Below, piece by piece: positions 11,111 through 20,814 of a stretch of DNA of 64,000 bases. Position 1 is the stretch's first letter. The number at the start of each line of letters is the position of its first letter. The notes below the pieces were generated by a model. That model did not search any database. It was not told the origin of the DNA and was given only the letters and a program-made list of their open reading frames with translations. Position numbers and translations under genes: made by a program. Source of the DNA: Litsea cubeba (Eukaryota; Streptophyta; Magnoliopsida; Laurales; Lauraceae); contig CM022951.1 in the NCBI GenBank assembly GCA_012931725.1, positions 15,437,992 to 15,501,991 on the forward strand, given 5' to 3'.

Positions 11111-13907
11111 ATGTGGACAAACATCGAAATCACCAAAGAAGAATATCACTACTTCCTTCAAGGTGATAAACTCAATCCAAGCGTCCGAGGAACTGGTTCC
11201 TTACCCGACACCAGACAGACAACCCATATGGGTACATCCCGATCTCCTGGAAGATGAAAATTGGGAGGTCGTGAAAACAAAGCCTCCAGCTCAACAGCGA
11301 AGGCAGGCTAGGAAATATCTTCTCAAGCTCAAACGGCGAGAGAAAACCCAGCCAAAACAAGAAGTCAAAGAAAAGGCAGAGGCTTCCTCTACCGTTTCAC
11401 TGGAGGCAACAAAAACATCCCTTCCAGAGACTTCAAAGGGGGTAAGAAAATTCACTCTCAGTGATTTCATGCCACCTCAATTCAAAGAAGCCACGCAGGA
11501 GGTATCATACTCTTGCAATTCGGTAGTTGGATTCTCCATTGATGGATACGAGTCCAACGACACCGATGATGGATTCGAATCCAACTACACGGACGAGTGG
11601 GAGGAGTCCCTTGAAACAGGAAAATATCTCTCTGATGAAGAATGGGTTCCTGAGTCTCATCTTATGCCAGTAATCTGGTATAACCCCCTACAACCACAAG
11701 GATCCTGGTCTGATGATGAAGAAGACCAAGAGGCTGTACAAGAAAACGCTGCTGACCCAGCACCTCTCATTGCTCCAGTGGAAATCAACAATGTTGAGCC
11801 ACAAAGAGATGATGAAGAAGAAGATTTGGCTCCCATGCCTGATCTTGAAGAATATGCAAGGATCTTGCAGCGTCTCACTCTAGAACAAGAGCAAGACCGC
11901 GTCAACGAGCCTCCTCGCAATCCAGAGCCTGAAGTCCCTGAAGACCATCAGGTACATCCTCCCTTAACTCCTGAAAATGGAGAAAATTGCTGGATAGACG
12001 ATCCTCTTACATCCGAGGATGAGTCTGACTCCGATCAGGCAACGTCTCCCGTCAGAGCTTCCTGTAATGTAATAATTCGGGATTATAGCTCTTCCGAAGC
12101 ATCGTCTGATGAGAGCACTTACACTCCGGCAACGCTTAGCAATGTATCTTCTGGAGCCACCTCATCTCACGTGACTTTCACTGAGATGACACCCTCTCAG
12201 GTTTCTTCTCCTGAGACGGTGACTTCAAAGTTCACACCCTTCCTGACTGAAGAGTTCCCAGCTATTGATGCCTGGGACGATGAATTGGTCAACGAAGAAG
12301 AAAGGTTGCTGGATGCTGTTCAGGACTTGTTCCCGAAAAATGCTCCGTGCAACACAATCACTGAGGATGGCAACTCCGCTGCTGATACATCCTCAGCAAA
12401 TGAAAAACGACAGCCTCTTGATCCTGAAGACAATCTTCCAAACAAAGACCCTTCTCAAGAAGCTCTCGAAGTTGGCAGAGGCACCCGCTCTGGCCGGGAC
12501 TACCACAAAAATTACAACCAATCTTCCTTTACATATGTAAATCCTTCGGGAAAAGATGTTATAAGCGCCCCTAGCGCCCCTAGTAGCAACAATGATGAAC
12601 ATGCATGCCCTAAGGAGGCTTTCAAGTATGACTTGATTAAACACTTCAAGCACATACCTGCACGTCTGCACATCCTAGATTTATTGCGAATGTCTCCGCA
12701 CACTCGTGATAATCTCATTTCAGAATTACAAAAGCTGAATGAGGATGTCGACAAACATGCCCCGCAAGTCCTCCAAATTGAAATGGATTACCGGGTCAAA
12801 AACTCAGAAGCTTCCTCAAAGGGAGAAAAGAAGAAAACTGAGGGATCATGCATTGAATGCCTCTCGGTTAAAAAAGCAGCCAGTGCAACCATCGCCTTCA
12901 CAAAGGACGACCTCCTACTCGGCGAAACAAGGCATAACCGACCCCTGTACTTCACAGGGTACATCAAGGAAATGCCTATGCACAGAGTTCAGATCGACCC
13001 AGGTTCTGCACTCAACCTCATCTCCACATCGGCTCTCGAAGAGTTGGGCATCCCATCCAGCAACCTGAGCCACAAATCTGTATCTATCTTTGGATACGAT
13101 GGGAGTACTCAAAGGCCTATCGGCAAAATTAGGTTCAAGTTGCAGATCGGTGATCTTATCTCTGAGGTCACTGTGTATGCAATAAAAACCCCTTCATGCT
13201 ACAACATCCTTCTCGGACGCCCTTGGATCCACGAGACTGGTGTTGTCCCTTCAACTCTACATCAATGCATCAAGTTTGTTAGCGACGACGGCATGATACA
13301 TCGAGTCTTTGCGGACAAAAAATCCTTCAAAGGTAAAGAAGTCCACTTCGCAGACTCACAAATGTATGAAGGTGAAAAAGAAGAAGATGAGAAGCACACA
13401 GCACCCTTTGCCGAAAATCCCCAGAAAGATAAAGGCAAGGCTCCTCAACAATCGCCGGAAGAAAACAAATCATCCGGTAAACCCGAAGAGAGCATTCAAA
13501 CTCCCTTCATCATCTCCCTCAAACCTTCAAAGCCTTTGGTCATCATAACTAAAGTGAAGAAGGTAAAGCAAAAGCCTGGGGGCAAATTTGTTATCTCTTT
13601 CGTGTCTAGCATGCAAGACACGGACTCGGATTCAGAGCCAGAAGGCGACACATCGTCAAGCCAAGCTGATACTCAGCAAGTTCAGCCTGCTCTCACTCCA
13701 ATGAAGACAACTTCTGACATAGAAGATCCTACGTCAGCTTCCTTCGTTGTTCCAGCAACTTCAGCAAAGGAAAAGCCAATCTTCTTCCATAGATCGGATG
13801 CTTCTTCATCAAACTCCATGCTTGAACCTTTCCAAAATGAAGGTATGCCTCAACTATCCTTATACAGTTCTGTGGCACAAAGCTATTATGAAGAAAATGG
13901 GCTATGA
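11111..13907 (+). pseudogene. Acidic linker and aspartic protease of the inner element
   Basis: This is the second part of the long frame 10170-13907 (1245 codons). About 11450-12450 is rich in Asp, Glu and Ser and is probably disordered. The protease follows: the catalytic motif is DPGSA at 12996-13010 (residue about 943 of the frame), with the retropepsin C-terminal signature NILLGRPW at about 13201-13230. Function is to cut the Gag-Pol polyprotein. The frame ends at 13907 just as the next domain begins in another phase, so a frameshift separates it from Pol in this copy. Ogre elements are reported to have an intron near the protease-RT boundary; I did not identify clear splice sites here. 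Confidence 0.85.
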
Positions 13908-14712
13908 CGCTCAAAACCCAGTCGGTTTAGGAGAAGGACGCGATATTCTCATGCCATTGGGGCCCGTCTTGACCAAAAGCCAGCTAGAAGATTGGAGACT
14001 CTATGGCTATGTAGAAAAGTCTACACACGGGTTAAGGTATGATCCCGACACTCCCCTGAGACAGTTGACACAAAGGCTTAAAAGTCAATATACTGACCAA
14101 GCCTCAACATCTCAAGTCCATGAAGACATCAATCGCCCTGGATATCTCTTTGATGAGTCACCTGACAAAGATCCAGGAAGCTCATCCAATTGGCACGATT
14201 TCTCCGAAAAAGAAGAGGAGTTGTCCGATGGCACAGACGTATGGTCTTCTGACCCAGAAGAACCCTCATCTCCAAAAGAAGTAGCCTGCTTCGACCCGGT
14301 TTCAACAGGCGATTGGGATCATCTCATAACAAGCCTTGAGAAAATTACCGATCAAGAAGACCCGTGGAAAGGAACAAAACCTTGGTCTGGAAATGCCCTT
14401 GAAACCCCAGAAGGTTTCGTTGAGCTGGAAGCCTCCGAAAATATTATGGAGGAACCATCTTCGAACCTTCCAACAGAAGATCCTGTTCAAAAGATAGACT
14501 TGGGAACACCAGATAACCCACGTCCTGTATTCATAAGCAAGAATATAAAGGATGATGAATTACCCGAGTATATCGCCTTTCTTCATGAGTTCGTTGATTG
14601 CTTTGCATGGTCTTACGCTGAAATGCCTGGCTTAGACCCCAAAATAGCGCTCCACAACAAGAAGACATCAAGCCTGTCAAGCAAGGCCAAAGAAGATTCC
14701 GTCCAGATGTGA
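13880..14712 (+). pseudogene. G-patch-like segment and linker before RT
   Basis: After the protease frame ends, another phase gives IMKKMGYDAQ.. GLGEGRD at 13883-13950, matching the G-patch pattern (hydrophobic-x-x-MG..GLG-x-G), an RNA-binding glycine-rich motif. It is followed by an acidic linker and, near 14560-14640, YIAFLHEFVDCFAWSYAEM PGL, the conserved lead-in to gypsy RT. A further frameshift near 14660 moves the reading into the RT frame. The G-patch call rests on the motif only. Confidence 0.65.
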
Positions 14713-16029
14713 TGGATAAGATTGAAAAAGAAGTTCAAAAACTCAAAAGCGTCGGCTTCATCCGTGAGGAACAACATCCTGAATGGTTGGCCAACATTGT
14801 CCCCGTGATAAAGAAAAACGGGCAGATCAGGGTCTGTATTGACTATAGAGACGTGAATGGTGCATGCCCAAAAGATGAATTTCCGCTCCCCATACCAGAG
14901 GTAATGATTGATAATACCTGTGGATTCGAGCGAATGACATTCATGGATGGTTTCTCTAGCTACAATCAGATAAAGATGCATCCTGAAGATGAAAAACATA
15001 CATCTTTTCGGACCCCATTTGGCATGTATTGTTACACTGTCATGCCATTTGGTCTGAAAAATACTGGTGCCACATATCAGAGGGCTATGATGAAAATATT
15101 CCAAGATATGCAGCACAAGACGGTTGAATGTTACGTTGATGACCTCGCCGTCAAAAGCAAAAGAAAAGAAGATCATCTTGAAGACCTTCGAGAAGTCTTC
15201 CTCCGGCTTCGCAAACACAAACTACGAATGAATCCTTTGAAATGCTTCTTCGGCGTCTCGTCGGGTAAGTTCCTCGGATTCTTAGTTCGGAAAGCTGGAA
15301 TAGAGTTTGACCCTATAAAAGTCAAAGCCATTCTAGAAATGCCCTCTCCAAGAACCTTGAGAGAACTCAAAGGGCTTCAAGGGAGATTGGCCTACATCAG
15401 ACGGTTCATCTCCAATCTTTCGGGGAAATGCCGTCCATTCTCTCGGTTGATGAAAAAAGGTGTAAACTTTGTCTGGGATGCTGACTGTGAAGCTGTTTTC
15501 CAAGACTTCAAGTCATACTTGACAAAACCTCCAGTGTTAGCCGCTCCTACCACTGGAAAACCATTCATCTTGTACACAAGAGCCCTTGATCACTCTTTAG
15601 GAGCTCTACTTGCGCAAGAAAATGATCAAAGAAAAGATGCTGCTCTATATTACATCAGCCGCATGCTAGTAGGTGCAGAGCATCGCTACTCTCCAGTCAA
15701 AAAAGAATGTCTTGCAGTGATGTTCGCCGTACAAAAACTGCGTCACTACTTGCTTTCCAACACAGTCTACCTGGTCTCAAGGGTTAACCTCTTGAAGGTC
15801 CTACTCACAAAGGCAGGTTCTCTCAACGCTCGACTGGCAAAATGGTCCATCCTTCTGTCACAATTTGATATTAGGTATGTACCACAAAATGCAATCAAAG
15901 GGCAAGCTCTAGCAGACTTCCTCGCAGAGCATCCATTGCCTAAAGATTCTCCACTCAGAGATGATCTCCCAGACGAACCAGTCTACAATGTGGAGACTTT
16001 CTCACAAAATGCCTCCTGGGACATGTACT
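14709..16029 (+). pseudogene. Reverse transcriptase and RNase H of Ty3/gypsy type
   Basis: The frame 14709-16085 begins in RT finger sequence (EVQKLKSVGFIREEQHPEWL) and holds VCIDYRDVNGACPKD, the palm motif MPFGLKNTGATYQR and the catalytic YVDD at 15132-15143. The connection-type RNase H follows with ILYTRALDHSLGALLAQ and YSPVKKECLA. Its order and motifs fit Ty3/gypsy. It copies element RNA into DNA in the cytoplasmic particle. This frame itself is open across RT and RNase H, but its N-terminal link to the preceding segment is shifted. Confidence 0.93.
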
Positions 16030-16345
16030 TTGACGGTGCAACCAGGACAAATGAAAAAAGACAGCAGCTGAATATCAAGCTCTGATCCTAGGATTGGAAC
16101 TCGCCATCGAATCCAGTATCACCATGCTGGAAGTCTTTGAGACTCTCAACTGATCGTCAACCAGATGAATCAGAAATTTGAAGTCAGAAAGCCAGATTTA
16201 CTGCCTTACTACAACAAAGCACAATCGCTTCTGCAAAAGTTTGACATCTGTCACATCACCCACATTCGTAGAGGTGAAAACATACGTGCAGATGCCCTAG
16301 CTGGACTTGCCGCATCCATGGCAATCCAGGAAAGGGAAAACATGC
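16016..16345 (+). pseudogene. Second RNase H-like domain, internally deleted
   Basis: After the gypsy RNase H comes WDMYFDGATR, the start of a separate RNase H fold with its first acidic residue, and, in another phase, AEYQALILGLELAIE, the second. The roughly 30 residues normally between them are missing, so there is a deletion near 16055-16065. A further one-base shift occurs near 16140. The end, ENIRADALAGLAASMA, is the third acidic region. A second RNase H before integrase is a hallmark of the Tat lineage (established). Confidence 0.8.
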
Positions 16346-17719
16346 AAATCACAGTGTGCAAAAGAAGAATCCTTCCTCCTCTTAACACACACCAAGCAGT
16401 TGCTGAATGCCACCAAGTGGTTGGAAGTCGGATTTCAATCCTTCAAACTTCAATCGGCGACTGGAAGGATCCGTTCATTGATTACATTATGTTCGAAATC
16501 CTACCTGAAGATCCAAAAGAACGGGTAAGCATGCAAAGACGAACCCCAAGCTTTCATTTGGATATTCCTTCAAAAATCCATTACAGGAAATCCTTCAACG
16601 GAGTACTTCTACGCTGCTTGTCACAACAAGAGGCTGAAGAAACACTCAAAGGAGTTCATGCTAGTCTTTGCGGAGCTCATCAGGCTGGTCCCAAGCTCTA
16701 TGATCAGATAAAAATGTTAGGATATTACTGGCCTACCATGGTAGCTGACGCAATGCAATTTGCTAAGCGCTGCCAACAATGCCAAGTTCATGGAGATTAC
16801 ATTCACATGCCTCCAGAATGGCTGCATCCTACAGCGATTTCATGGCCTTTCGAAGCCTGGGGTATGGACATCATAGGTCCTATTTCTCCCCCTTCGAGCA
16901 AAGGTCATCGCTTCATCTTCGCCGCTACGGATTATTTCTCCAAGTGGTCAGAAGCATTTGCGTTTAACGAAATGAAGACCTCATCAGTCCTTCAGTTCCT
17001 GCGCACTAACATCATTTGTCGTTTCGGCATACCCAAAAGATTCGTCCATGATAACGGACCACAATTCCGGGATCATCGATTCTACAGGTTTTGCGACAAA
17101 TACAAAATCCAAAGCTGTCCTTCGACACCATACAATCCGGCAGCAAACGGGTTAGCAGAAGCTTTCAACAAGACACTCTGCAAAATCCTCAAAAAAAATG
17201 GTCTCTAGTCACAAAAGAGACTGGAGCGATAAAATGTCTGAAGCTTTGTGGGGCTATTGAACCACCGTTCGAGGACCAACCCATAGCACACCATTCTCCT
17301 TGGTCTATGGATGCGAAGCTGTCGTGCCCTTGGAAGTACAAATTCCTTCCTTGAGGGTATCCTTGCAAAATGACATGACTCAAGAAAGCAATGTCAAATT
17401 GCGACTCCATGAGCTGGACAATCTCGATGAGAGACGGCTCGAAGCTCAACAAAGCATTGAACTTTACCAAGCACGCATGGCAGGATCTTTCGACAAAAAG
17501 GTCAGGCAACGCGCCTACAAAAAGGGTGACTTGGTCCTTGCGGTAAAAAGACCAATGATCTTCGCTCACAAGTCCAAAGGCAAATTTGAGCAAAAATGGG
17601 AGGGACCCTACGTCATCGACAAGGTTTTCTCCCACGGCGCATACGCACTCCTAAACATGGAAGGTGACAGATGTATGCTGCCCATTAATGGCAAGTTCTT
17701 AAAGCGGTACTACCCTTGA
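16346..17719 (+). pseudogene. Integrase, frameshifted near its C-terminus
   Basis: The frame 16165-17208 holds an HHCC zinc domain (H..LCGAH..C QQCQVHG) and the D,D-35-E core: D in WGMDIIGP (residue 235), D in VHDNGPQF (296) and E in NGLAEAFN (332), exactly 35 residues apart. The reading shifts near 17208. The C-terminal domain continues in another phase with one in-frame TGA near 17259 and then runs to 17719 (KKGDLVLAVKR, GKFEQKWEGPYVI). No chromodomain was found. It would insert element DNA into the chromosome. Confidence 0.92.
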
Positions 17720-18072
17720 AGACTTACCCAACTGGGTAAGAGCAATGCCTGTACGGCCAAAACCGGTTTCCAGGTACACGCTCGCTAAACCCACCTTTTT
17801 TTTAGAATTTTCATATCAAATGTTGAAATTTCTAGAAATTTAAACAATGCTTACTTCCATCGTTTCATTGTTAAAAAATCCAAGTTTAGGAACTTTTCCC
17901 TAACTTGACCAAAATTTTCAATCCTTGAACCCAAAATTCATGGTTTGAAACAAAATCCGGAATCAGGGATTTCCACCCTAATCCACCCTGCCTTTTACCG
18001 CCAAAATGGTTTTAGGTCAAAACTTATAACCCTCGAGTCTTTAAACAAAAAAAAAATGGTTTTTCAAAAACC
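17720..18072. other. Start of the 3' untranslated region of the inner element
   Basis: No gene. After the polyprotein stop the sequence turns A/T rich with short AAATTTCA motifs and leads into the tandem arrays. Confidence 0.6.
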
Positions 18073-18563
18073 CGCGGGGAAGCGACGCTTAGTCGATACT
18101 CGCACAAATCGGAAGCATACGAACCACATTCGACACTTCCAAAATTTCAGGGAAGCGACATTTCGTCGATACTTGCAAAATCCAAAACCGTGGAGATGCA
18201 ACATTTCAGTTGATATCCACAACCCAAATTTCAAAAGGTTAAAAAAAAAAACCTAAATACCGTGGAGACGCAACATTTTAGTTGATATCCACAACCCAAA
18301 TTTCAAAGGTTCGAAAAAACCTAAAAAACCATGGAGACGCAACATTTCAGTTGATATCCATAACCCAAAGGTTCGAGAAAACCACAAATTTCAAAAATCG
18401 TGGGGAAACGACATCAAGTCAGTACCCGCAAAATCAAAATTTTTGAAAAGCAAGGATGCGACATTCCATCGATACCTGCACCCAAATCCGCAAGGATGCG
18501 ACATTCCATCGATACTTGCAAGAACATTCAGCAGGGAGGCGACTTTTAGTCGATACTTGCATT
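18073..18563. repeat. Nine-copy degenerate array with core GCGACATTTCGTCGATACTTG
   Basis: Copies lie near 18073, 18150, 18187, 18260, 18329, 18397, 18451, 18491 and 18532. The core alternates forms such as GCGACATTTCGTCGATACTT and GCAACATTTCAGTTGATATC, followed by a C/A-rich spacer. The middle is partly self-complementary. It is untranslated and immediately precedes the CGGCTATAAA array. Satellite-like arrays in 3' regions of Ogre/Tat elements are known. Confidence 0.8.
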
Positions 18564-18569
18564 TTTGAA

Positions 18570-18812
18570 AACCAAACCGGCTATAAATGCCACAAAAACG
18601 GCTATAGATGCCACCAAAACAGGCTATAAATGCCACAAACCGGCTATCAATGCCACAAAACAAAACCGGCTATCAATGCCACAAAATAAAAAAATTGGCT
18701 TTCAAAAAACCCGGCTATCAATGCCACAAACAGGCTATCAATGCCACAAACCGGCTATCAATGCCACAAAATCGGCTTCCATGCCACAAACAAAATCTGG
18801 CTCCCATGCCAA
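18570..18812. repeat. CGGCTATCAATGCCACAAA tandem array in the 3' untranslated region
   Basis: About eleven copies of a 20-bp unit occur, alternating CGGCTATAAATGCCAC and CGGCTATCAATGCCAC, later ones degenerate. The unit is almost the same as that in the LTRs (6353-6430, 27080-27118). The regular spacing briefly suggested a CRISPR-like array, but spacers are not unique. Confidence 0.88.
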
Positions 18813-19126
18813 AACAATCATTTGACAAAAGATTTTCACAAAATGATAAGCTTTTGATCAAATCCCATTTAGCAATTACTTTTATCACAAAAAGATTTAA
18901 GTGAGCGTAGGGAAAACAAAAAAAAGGCATCACATTTAGCAATTACTTTATCACAAAAAGATTTAAGTGAGCGTAGGGAAAAAAAAAAGAGTACCAAAAA
19001 ATACATGTGGTACCAAAAAAAAGAAAGTGTTCACAAGCACTACAAAAAAAAAAGTACCAAAAAAAATACAAGTGGTACCAAAAAGAGAGAATGATGGTTT
19101 CTGTAAAAAAAAAAAAATATAGGAGC
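18813..19126. other. A-rich spacer between array and antisense gene
   Basis: It has two direct copies of a segment with TTTATCACAAAAAGATTTAA and GTGAGCGTAGGGAAAA (18880-18925 and 18940-18982), then GTACCAAAAAA runs. It would form the 3' end of the antisense transcript. No protein is convincing. Confidence 0.6.
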
Positions 19127-20070
19127 TCAATCAAAAATGGTCTCCAGCCAAGAGTTCAGCTCCTCAAGCAAACTTTTGGCCTCAGCCGTCAGGGATTCCA
19201 GGGCACGATTCTTCAAGAACTTGCCATGAGATGCTGGGGTGGGCTGTAACCCTTCTTTCGCACTGGGAAGCTTCTCCCGAGCAGTTTGCCACTGTTTGTT
19301 CTCTTTAGACTTTCTTTTAAGAACTCGATCGGCATCTACAGCCCGACGAATCAGAACCCTCTCTCTGTCACGAGCCTCTGTTATTGCAGTCCACTTGGCA
19401 GCGACTTGTGCCTGCAGATGCTCAAGACGTTTCCTGGCCTCATCGACCTCCCTATCAAGGATGTTAAGGTCATGTGTCAGCCCAATGATGGTTAGCTCTT
19501 CTAAGTTCTTCTCTCGGACTATCTGCTTCCTGCTTTGTGTAGCCTCATCCAGGTTAGACTGAGCCTTATCAGCAGGGTCCAGGAACATTTCCTTGAAGAA
19601 CTGGCCGTCAGGAAAACCCATGGTCTCAAACCACCTGTCACCCAGCTCAATGATCCTATCAACGATCGCCCTGGCACTTGTGACATCCAGACCAGCCTCT
19701 TCGGCATCACCGAGAATCTCACGCACATGCTGGATCATCCCAAATCCGGCATCTAAGTGCCCAGAAAGCAGAGTCTCAATCCAAGAGCTCAGAACCCGCA
19801 CCACCACCTTTTTCGCAAAAAGAAGAGGTGGCCCAGCTGAAGATTTGCCCAACTCCGTTGGTCGACTACTCATGTCATCACTAGTTGGAAGAGTAACAAA
19901 AGAACTCTTTCCAGTTGAAGCTGCTCCTGTTCGGGAAGGAATCTCAGCACGAGATATCTCCTCAACAGTGTCAGAACTGGTCCCAGGAGTCTTTACCTCT
20001 GGATCAACCTCTGGTATCCCTTGCTCTGGTTCTAAAGGAATCAACGGACCCTCTTCTGTCACTTCAAAAC

Positions 20071-20145
20071 CTGCAATAGAAACACAAAAAGGTATGAATA
20101 TGATCCTATTTGAAAATCATTATCAGGGTTATTAGTACAAAATAC
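20071..20145 (-). other. Intron 3 of the recognised antisense exons
   Basis: Starts GTATTTTGTA and ends TTTCTATTGCAG. 75 bp, phase 1. The exon between introns 2 and 3 is 111 bp. The downstream exon continues GFEVTEEGPL in frame. Confidence 0.8.
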
Positions 20146-20256
20146 CTTCTTCGACGACTGGCGGAAGACTCTCTTCCTCCATGAACTCATCAGAAGCATC
20201 ATCAACATTTGCGTCCATCGATGGTTTATAGTCATCGGAATCCTGTGGCAAGTCAG

Positions 20257-20329
20257 CTGGCAAGAAAAAAATGTTAGCAAACCAAGTCACAGACACAAAA
20301 AAAAAAGAAGAAAACAAAAGAAGTCATAC
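20257..20329 (-). other. Intron 2 of the recognised antisense exons
   Basis: Starts GTATGACTTC and ends TTTCTTGCCAG. 73 bp, phase 1. The exon between introns 1 and 2 is 114 bp, a multiple of three. Confidence 0.8.
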
Positions 20330-20443
20330 CAATTGGAGATTCTGGATTCACTCCAGAGTCCCTCGGTTCTTCTTCAGGTGCCCCGACAGGATCCGTCACC
20401 ACCTCATCGGTTGGAACCTCAGGCATCATCAAGTCTTCCTCTG

Positions 20444-20540
20444 CTAAAAAAAAAAAAAAGAAAAGCAGAAACAAGAAGCAAATCAGAACATGGAAAAATC
20501 CCATGAAAAGAAATGGAAAGAGAAAAAGGAAGAATCATAC
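20444..20540 (-). other. Intron 1 of the recognised antisense exons
   Basis: Starts GTATGATTC and ends in a T run then AG. Splits the codon GGT/GCA between GGTGAAG and CAGAGG. Phase 1. Confidence 0.8.
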
Positions 20541-20814
20541 CTTCACCGACGGTCTCTTCTTCTCGGCTTCTCTTCTCTGGAGGCTCGTCAGCATCCACTG
20601 GCACATCCTCATTGATAGTAAGAGGGACTTCCAAGTCAGGAGAGTCCTCATGCTGCCCCTTGCTGCGATGACTCCTCCTCCTCCTCTTACTCCTACGGGC
20701 TCGCTTCTTAGAGGAACCTGCCCCACTGTCAGAGTCAGGTCTTCCACTTGACTCCTCACTGGATGGTCTACTCTTGCCAGTAGACTCCACGGAAGCTTGC
20801 CTTTGCGCCGCTTA

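Larger units (their letters stand above)
19127..20811 (-). pseudogene. Antisense gene, C-terminal exons: nuclear signal, acidic part and coiled coil
   Basis: On the minus strand four segments join through GT-AG introns at 20444-20540 (97 bp), 20257-20329 (73 bp) and 20071-20145 (75 bp). All three interrupt a codon after its first base and all restore the frame. The exons are 20811-20541, 20443-20330, 20256-20146 and 20070-19127. The first encodes Ser-rich DNA-poor sequence with a basic tract KKRARRSKRRRRSHRSK, a likely nuclear localisation signal. The next two are acidic. The last, about 314 codons, is mostly helical with heptad-like charge (NLEELTIIGLTHDLNILDRE, RKRLEHLQAQVAAKW), probably coiled coil. 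It stops at 19127. Introns have pyrimidine-rich 3' ends. These exons are free of stops. Upstream, TAA at 20812-20814 interrupts the frame, hence pseudogene. Confidence 0.82.

Noticed and set aside
14709..16029. Possible endogenous pararetrovirus (caulimovirid) RT
   Set aside because: Integrase, LTRs, PBS, PPT and TSD are present and there is no movement protein; it is a Ty3/gypsy element.
18570..18812. Evenly spaced 20-bp repeats resembling a CRISPR array
   Set aside because: Plant nuclear context, the gaps are short A-rich runs rather than unique spacers, the repeats drift, and the unit also occurs in the element's LTRs.
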